Below are positions 58,830-64,000 of a stretch of DNA of 64,000 nt, piece by piece. Below the pieces are notes generated by a model. The model made no database searches. It had not been told where the DNA came from and worked only from the letters and a program-made list of their open reading frames with translations. The stretch is from Ailanthus altissimus (taxonomy: Eukaryota; Streptophyta; Magnoliopsida; Sapindales; Simaroubaceae): positions 4,216,001 through 4,280,000 of the forward strand of contig OX327702.1 in assembly GCA_946807835.1 (NCBI GenBank). Reading direction: 5' to 3'. The first letter of the stretch is position 1, and every line of letters starts with the position of its first letter. Position numbers and translations under genes: made by a program.

Positions 58830-59385
58830 TTGGTTATAGAAGGCACACAAAGCATGTTATACAGAGCAGTAAAGTACTAGGTTTTGTTCTTAAGTATGAA
58901 TCACTAACATTAGTTATATTAAGGCCTTGACCATTACTAATGATCAATTGATCCATATTTGAATAATTGCTTTTATTGTTGAGATTACACTCATTAAAGG
59001 TCAAATGATGAGTTGCACTAGAAATAAGATACCAACCTTATAATGGTGGTCATTCTTATAATGCTGATGTTGAATAATATGCAGCTCTGCTCATTGGTGC
59101 TCCATAATTTCTAGGCCTTTGGTTTCCAGGAAATTGATTCTTAAAACCACCTCTATTATAAGTATGGTCTCTCAGCAGGTAATCACCAATGAATCTATAA
59201 TAACACTTAGGTGTTAAAAAGCTCTTATATCACATAAATCTAGCAAATAAGTTTCACAGTACCTGTTCCAAAATTTTTTCTTCTACCTTACTGTTCTTGA
59301 CCTCTTCTTTTATTACCCCCAAAGTTTTCTCTACCATTTCTAAAGCTAGAATTGAAACCAATATTGTTATTGTTAGAGTCAATAC
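58830..59385 (-). pseudogene. Copia B gag/protease remnant
   Basis: Minus strand. Gag C-terminal region (59385-59040) with NNNIGFNSSFRNGRENFGG-like text and GGFKNQFPGNQRPRNYGAP. The protease region (about 58985-58870) reads DQLIISNGQGLNITNVSDSY. The zinc knuckle is badly decayed. The gag N-terminus and 5' LTR are missing; the sequence stops near 59390. Confidence 0.8.
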
Positions 59386-59583
59386 TTACGTGTCATCCTT
59401 GAATGTATATATACTTGTGTATTTATACAAGTTTACATTCCTATTAAATCGCTAATACCATTTATATGTTACTATGCAATATAACATTACAGACATTGTA
59501 AGACCTGAAAGAGTTTAGATCAGATTTAAAGGAGTTTAGATAAGGGCTCATAGTTAACTATGCTAAGAGATATAAATGCTAAA
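59386..59583. other. Junction between Copia B and Copia F
   Basis: AT-rich, unassigned. Contains a 'aggagtttagat' near-duplicate (59508-59540). Confidence 0.4.
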
Positions 59584-61495
59584 TGTTAGCACAGTTAAGT
59601 GTTAACTTGTTATAATACTCAGCGAAAATCCAAGAGTTAGAACCTTATATGTAATAGGACATAGACCTAGGAATATACTAGTAACTGCATAGTTGCAAAA
59701 GTTGCAATCGGGTGCCAAAAAATGCTAGTTGTGTAAGTATGTTGTTGATTAATTATCCCTGATCTATTTCTATCGATGCGGGTCTGTCAGTGGATACCTT
59801 TTATATATAGATCAGCATATGTCGTACCTATAGGGTATAGATGGTCGTTCCTTGTCGACTGTGAGTTTGGAGCTCGTATTGACATATGGGTATCCAATTA
59901 GGACTAGATATGGGACAGACTCACAAGGGCCTCCGATAGACACCCTATGTAAGCCATTAATGGAGGGTCATCTAAAGTTGAGTAATATACATGGTCCTTT
60001 AACCTGAGTGCCATGGTGGGCTTGTAAGTGATCTACCATACTTTGGTTCCACGCATATCACAGACTTTTTATGGTGTGACCGCTGGGTGTCGCTGGGTAT
60101 GGTCTGATACTTATGGAATCTAATGTGTATATATATGAGATCCGTTAACTCGCATAAGAAGTTTGATATCCAAATGCTTCATGACTGTATCTCGAAATTC
60201 TTGTGGCCACAAGCATTAATCCCAGGAAAGAATTTTCGATAAGGTAGAACAATATGGAAAAAAGGAGTTTGCACATATTGTTCAGTGAAATACAAGTCTG
60301 GAGATAGGAAATGGATGAGCACTAGGGGATTTGACAGTGATGATCTATATCCCCGTACATCCAAGATATCATGATGGAAGGACTATACATATGCGTTGTA
60401 ACCTCAGCTTGCATGGTTCAACACGGTGATTTGTAATATCCGTGACGTGTGCGTAGGGCATTGCTCACGAACTCATAGAATAGTTTCATTTGATGAATCG
60501 AGTGTAGACCTAGGGAGTCCCGCAATATGGAGTATACTCATTGTGCACTAGGGCAACGTGCTAGATTAAATTATTTAATCCAGCAATATTCAGCACTATC
60601 ACGGGAATGCATACATGTCTATATTTAAATGTTAAATACAAAAATTAGTCAATAATTGTTATTTACTAATTGTATAATGACACATGGCACATTGTGGACC
60701 CTCAGTTGAGTTTATCCAAGTGTGGGATTTGGTGGGACCCATTAGAGAGTAAACTTAGTAACCATTCATGAGGGGCAAAATATTCATTTCATATAATGAT
60801 TATTAAATTGTTAAATAATCATTAATCTCTCTTTATAATATATTATTATATATTATTTTATATATAATAATATTTTATTTTGGTGCCAATAGTTGGCACC
60901 TATTATTAATATTATATTATTATTTATTATTATATAATATATTAGATATAAATAGAGAGAGAGATGTGCTTTGTATTTTGGTGGGTGTGTGGTCGAGAGA
61001 AGAGAAATGGAGAAAGAAAGAAGAAAGAAATTGGAGCGAATGAGGAGAAGAAGAAAAAGAAAAAAAATGAAAAATAAAATTGTTTCATTTTTTTCTATGG
61101 TTCCAATTGAAGCAACGGTGAATTGCTTCAAATTTTTTATTTCTTATCCTTTTAGAGAAAATGATGAAAATACACACACCTGGCCATTTTGGGTTAAGAG
61201 TTAAACCCAATGTTGGCTATAGGGCTATTATTCTAGCTCATCAAACCTACCGTGTTGGTGATTAGAACTGCCCATGAGTTGGTCTTCATCTGAACTCTGA
61301 CGAAATAATTGTATAACGTTACATGTTAAGGTGAGTTCTTGACCCTGCTAATATATTAATGTGATTAATATATTTATTCATTGTGTTTATTACATGTTTT
61401 TACGCTTCCGCCACGTACAATATGTATGTGATATATATTTTAGGCAATAGACATAATTACACATGCATACAACCACATATATTAGATCCATGACA
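59584..61495 (+). repeat. 5' LTR of Copia F
   Basis: Starts tgttagcacagtt (start chosen by comparison with 5959) and ends gatccatgaca, four bases before the primer site. Includes an AT-rich hairpin region (60840-60955), a 'gatataaatagagagagag' TATA-like start of the purine-rich leader (60945-61060) and a small ORF at 60971-61204 that is part of this leader. Confidence 0.75.
60882..60900. other. Perfect GC hairpin in an AT-rich inverted repeat
   Basis: ggtgccaa-tag-ttggcacc: an 8-bp stem with a 3-base loop, flanked on both sides by complementary AT-rich stretches, so the full cruciform could span about 100 bp. Confidence 0.85.
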
Positions 61496-61499
61496 AGAA

Positions 61500-61515
61500 T
61501 GGTATAAGAGCCATT
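61500..61515 (+). other. Primer binding site of Copia F
   Basis: tggtataagagccatt; one base differs from the tRNA-Met complement tggtatcagagcc. Confidence 0.82.
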
Positions 61516-61589
61516 TAGAATATATTTAGGTGTAGTTTGAGTGAATGGATGCAAAAGGCCCGATGTAAATGGCGCATTTTAAATGTTGA

Positions 61590-61870
61590 AACGGGTATGC
61601 CAAAAGAGGGTGTACTGGACGCTGCTGCGCCAGAGGGCTGGCGCCGCATCGCTGGGGGTTCAACCACCCAGCACTGCAGCATTGAAGGCCTGGTACTGCG
61701 GCACTGGGATTTCTTTCTCCCAGTGCTAAGATGCTAGCGAGCCCGCACTAGAATGCTGAGTTTCTGGAATTCGCGCCCTAGTGGTGAAGCGTGAGCGCCG
61801 CAGCGCTGAGGTCAGTTAGCGCCACAGTGCTAAGGGTTTGACCACCCAACGCTGTGGCGGGTACTGTTAA
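61590..61870. repeat. GC-rich block with agcgc/gcactg words in the leader of Copia F
   Basis: Contains ctggcgccgcatcgctgg, cccagcactgcagc, agcgccgcagcgctgagg and cacccaacgctgtggcg. Similar words occur in LTRs of Copia A, Copia C and element D. A short ORF at 61537-61737 lies in it and is not supported as a gene. Confidence 0.6.
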
Positions 61871-61921
61871 CAGCTACAGTAATCTTGATCAATGTTTCAA
61901 AATTAATTTTACATGTGTAGA

Positions 61922-62014
61922 TTTATGAGATGTAGTGATAAAAATTATCAATCTACATTATAAATCGGGGTTTATGAGATGCAGTGATAAGAGTTATCGG
62001 TCTGCATTATAAAC
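61922..62014. repeat. 49-bp tandem duplication
   Basis: tttatgagatgtagtgataa at 61922 and tttatgagatgcagtgataa at 61971. Confidence 0.85.
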
Positions 62015-63094
62015 TAGAATTAATTTTTTTATGTTGGTAACCACAATGGGAGCCCTACTTGTGAGGATTAGTTGTGCATACATAGAAAAATTAATTAATT
62101 GAGAATCAACTTACCTAGGAGAATGAAGACCAATGATAGATACAAAAATCTCTCTTAATCAGATTGAAGAATATTACATTATGAAATAATATATTATTCT
62201 GATCCGTCTTATCAATATAGTCTTAGATAAGTCACGTCGACCATTTTTCAATATTGTTATAGCGTGAGGGACTTGGTCGGTTGGGCTTGAACTATACCGA
62301 TAAACATGAGATGAGGCAACTATATGCGAAAGTATTGCTCAATAATGCTATAACTTGAGAGTAGTATTGATAGCATATATTTGATCATTGACAAATTAAT
62401 TTGGAATACACTTACCTAATATTGCTACAGCGTGAGGATAAGGTGTATTCAGGATCAAGTGGTAAGAGTTGCATGAGATGCAATTGACAATTATTGTCTA
62501 CCTGTTGGGTTTATAAAGGCCATTATTGCTATAGTGCGAGGCCCAAGTAAATTTTAATAGGATCTATTTCCCGTTATATAGTTTAAAAGAGTTTAAACTA
62601 TCATATTTCTGTTTGAGAGATTACAGGGATTATGTAAAGCAGTAGGAGAGAGTTTTAAATCGAAAATGTATAATTAGTATACCCATAATTTAAAATGTTC
62701 TATTAACGATTTAATGACCATTCTGCTTACATCTCCTGTTATTTAGGCCTGTAAAGTCTAATAGCCACTATGAACCAGTTGGTGTGCATAGTTGATGTAA
62801 TCCAACTTAATAGTACGAGGATTTACTTTGATCAGTGGATGAATCTCAAAAATATTCTGAATTAAAAAAAATTTAGATTTATTGTTTATCAGAGTTTACC
62901 ATAAGGTAATTCTGATAACACCTCTCTAGAGGATTGAATAGATGGGGTATAACCTTCTTTTTGCTCAGGGTGCTTCATCTTCTACTTCAAGTATATCTGG
63001 TGAGACCAGATGTGTGAGAAGAAAAAGATGAGGCTGATACCCAAGACAACTCCTCAAGAGGCAATATTTATCCAAAGATTAACAAAAAAAAGCA

Positions 63095-63960
63095 GTATAG
63101 ATAGGAAGTGTTTTCACTACAATAAGGTTGGGTATTAGAAATCCCTCTACCCTATAAACCTTATCATTGTCAGGAAGACTCCTATAGGTTTATGCTTGAT
63201 AAACATAGACATTTCTAGGGCATGTAATGCAAGTTTAAGTTGGATCTGAGATACCATACATCCCTCTCATATCTACAATATGTTGCAGGGATTGAGAGAG
63301 ACTAGAATGCAACAGCTTGTAGAAGTAATGTTAAAGGTAAGAAATGGTGATTTCTTACAGGTTTAAGTTGTTGAACAACTAACTTACTTCTTATATACAA
63401 TACAATAGTTATATTACATAATTAGTATAATATCTAAAACATCATTTGATATATTGTGTCCCTTCTTGTGCTTGATAGTGAAGGATATCATATGAATATT
63501 AGGAATTGTTCCTTATATTCATGTGATGTGAATGATATTTTATTAGTCTATGGTATATAAGTTTTGGTCATTTAGGCATGAGACGCTTATCAGTCTGGTT
63601 AAGGATGGTTAAATTCCTAATTTGACTATAAAAACTTAACCAGATTATGAATAATGTATTCACGGAGATGACCAAACATACCAGAATGTACATTACATCC
63701 CTTCGATTAGATCAAGGTAGTGAGTACATTAATAGCAAGTTTCTCGTTTGTTTAAGCAAAAATGAGATTCTCACTCACTATAGTCCTCCGAGTAATCTAC
63801 AACATAATGATGTTTTGGTGAAAAGGAATCAGACTTTATTAGATATGGTCCGATAAATAGTGAGTGTTCCAATCTATATCTGTGAGAATATGCTCTAAAG
63901 ATAGTTGTTTATTAATTAGAGTTCCATCAGAAGCTATTCTTTCTATTTCGTATGAGGTAC
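63095..63960 (+). pseudogene. Copia F gag-protease-integrase fragments
   Basis: Near 63106 KCFHYNKVGY is a decayed CCHC knuckle (second Cys replaced by Tyr, His replaced by Tyr), followed by a stop. Around 63285-63370 LVEVMLKVRNGDFLQV matches the protease segment. At 63575-63610 RHETLISLVKDG matches the integrase start. 63647-63856 reads TSLRLDQGSEYINSKF and RNQTLLDMVR, the integrase core with its second Asp. The rest of the core and the catalytic Glu region are rearranged. Many stops; not functional. Confidence 0.75.
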
Positions 63961-64000
63961 AGAAAGGAATGAAGCCGTATCTTAAATAAGTTAAGACTTG

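Larger units (their letters stand above)
59584..64000 (+). mobile_element. Copia LTR retrotransposon F, decayed, runs off the window
   Basis: A 1.9-kb LTR (59584-61495), primer site (61500-61515), a long leader with repeats, then fragments of gag, protease and integrase on the plus strand. The 3' part lies outside. A second LTR of the family is at 5959-8075. Long LTR and domain order (gag zinc knuckle, protease, integrase before reverse transcriptase) fit Copia. Confidence 0.8.

Noticed and set aside
60971..61204. 77-codon ORF rich in Arg, Lys and Glu
   Set aside because: It reads the purine-rich leader of the Copia F LTR; similar purine-rich leaders occur in other LTRs of the window.

Overview
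This is a repeat-dominated stretch of a plant nuclear genome. The sequence is AT-rich, with plant-type split genes, plant TATA boxes, Copia and Gypsy LTR retrotransposons primed by initiator tRNA-Met, CACTA-type DNA transposons and a subgroup-XII leucine-rich-repeat receptor kinase. The gene types suggest a eudicot. A woody, Citrus-like genome is only a guess from general resemblance. I see no rRNA, tRNA, CRISPR or prokaryotic-type operons.

Layout. 1-5,950: a ~132-bp tandem repeat split by a decayed minus-strand Copia element (841-5643). 5,959-~8,075: an LTR copy of the family that returns at the far right. 10,030-13,206: the one clearly intact conventional gene, a two-exon LRR receptor-like kinase of about 1,022 residues with a non-RD kinase, with a fold-back MITE about 0.3 kb upstream of its start. 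13,590-22,400: a truncated LTR element, long inverted-repeat elements and a non-autonomous Gypsy-like element (17661-22399) carrying a broken 'plant transposon protein' ORF. 23,994-33,173: a young, complete LTR retrotransposon with two 2,718-bp, nearly identical LTRs and a perfect 5-bp target-site duplication. I found no gag-pol in it. Instead it carries two antisense genes, each with its own TATA box: an intact, intronless LOG-type cytokinin-activating enzyme and a long unrecognised ORF with one TAG stop.

33,174-40,140: remains of older genes. These are candidate exons of an unrecognised minus-strand gene, a decayed non-lysosomal glucosylceramidase (GBA2-type) pseudogene with a 3-kb LTR element in one intron, and a fragment of an LRR receptor kinase. 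40,153-59,385: a minus-strand Copia element whose pol gene is split by a ~13.5-kb insertion (40684-54230) with CACTA-like ends. That insertion itself holds a 42-bp minisatellite, a second Copia element (42586-47061) and an 827-bp CACTA deletion derivative. 59,584-64,000: a plus-strand Copia element with a ~1.9-kb LTR that runs off the window.

The receptor kinase is a likely cell-surface immune receptor. The LOG copy, if expressed, would release active cytokinin bases from their ribotides in the cytosol. Nothing links the two genes functionally. The most unusual object is the LOG-bearing retrotransposon. All boundaries and repeat comparisons were made by eye, so positions of decayed features may be off by several bases or more.
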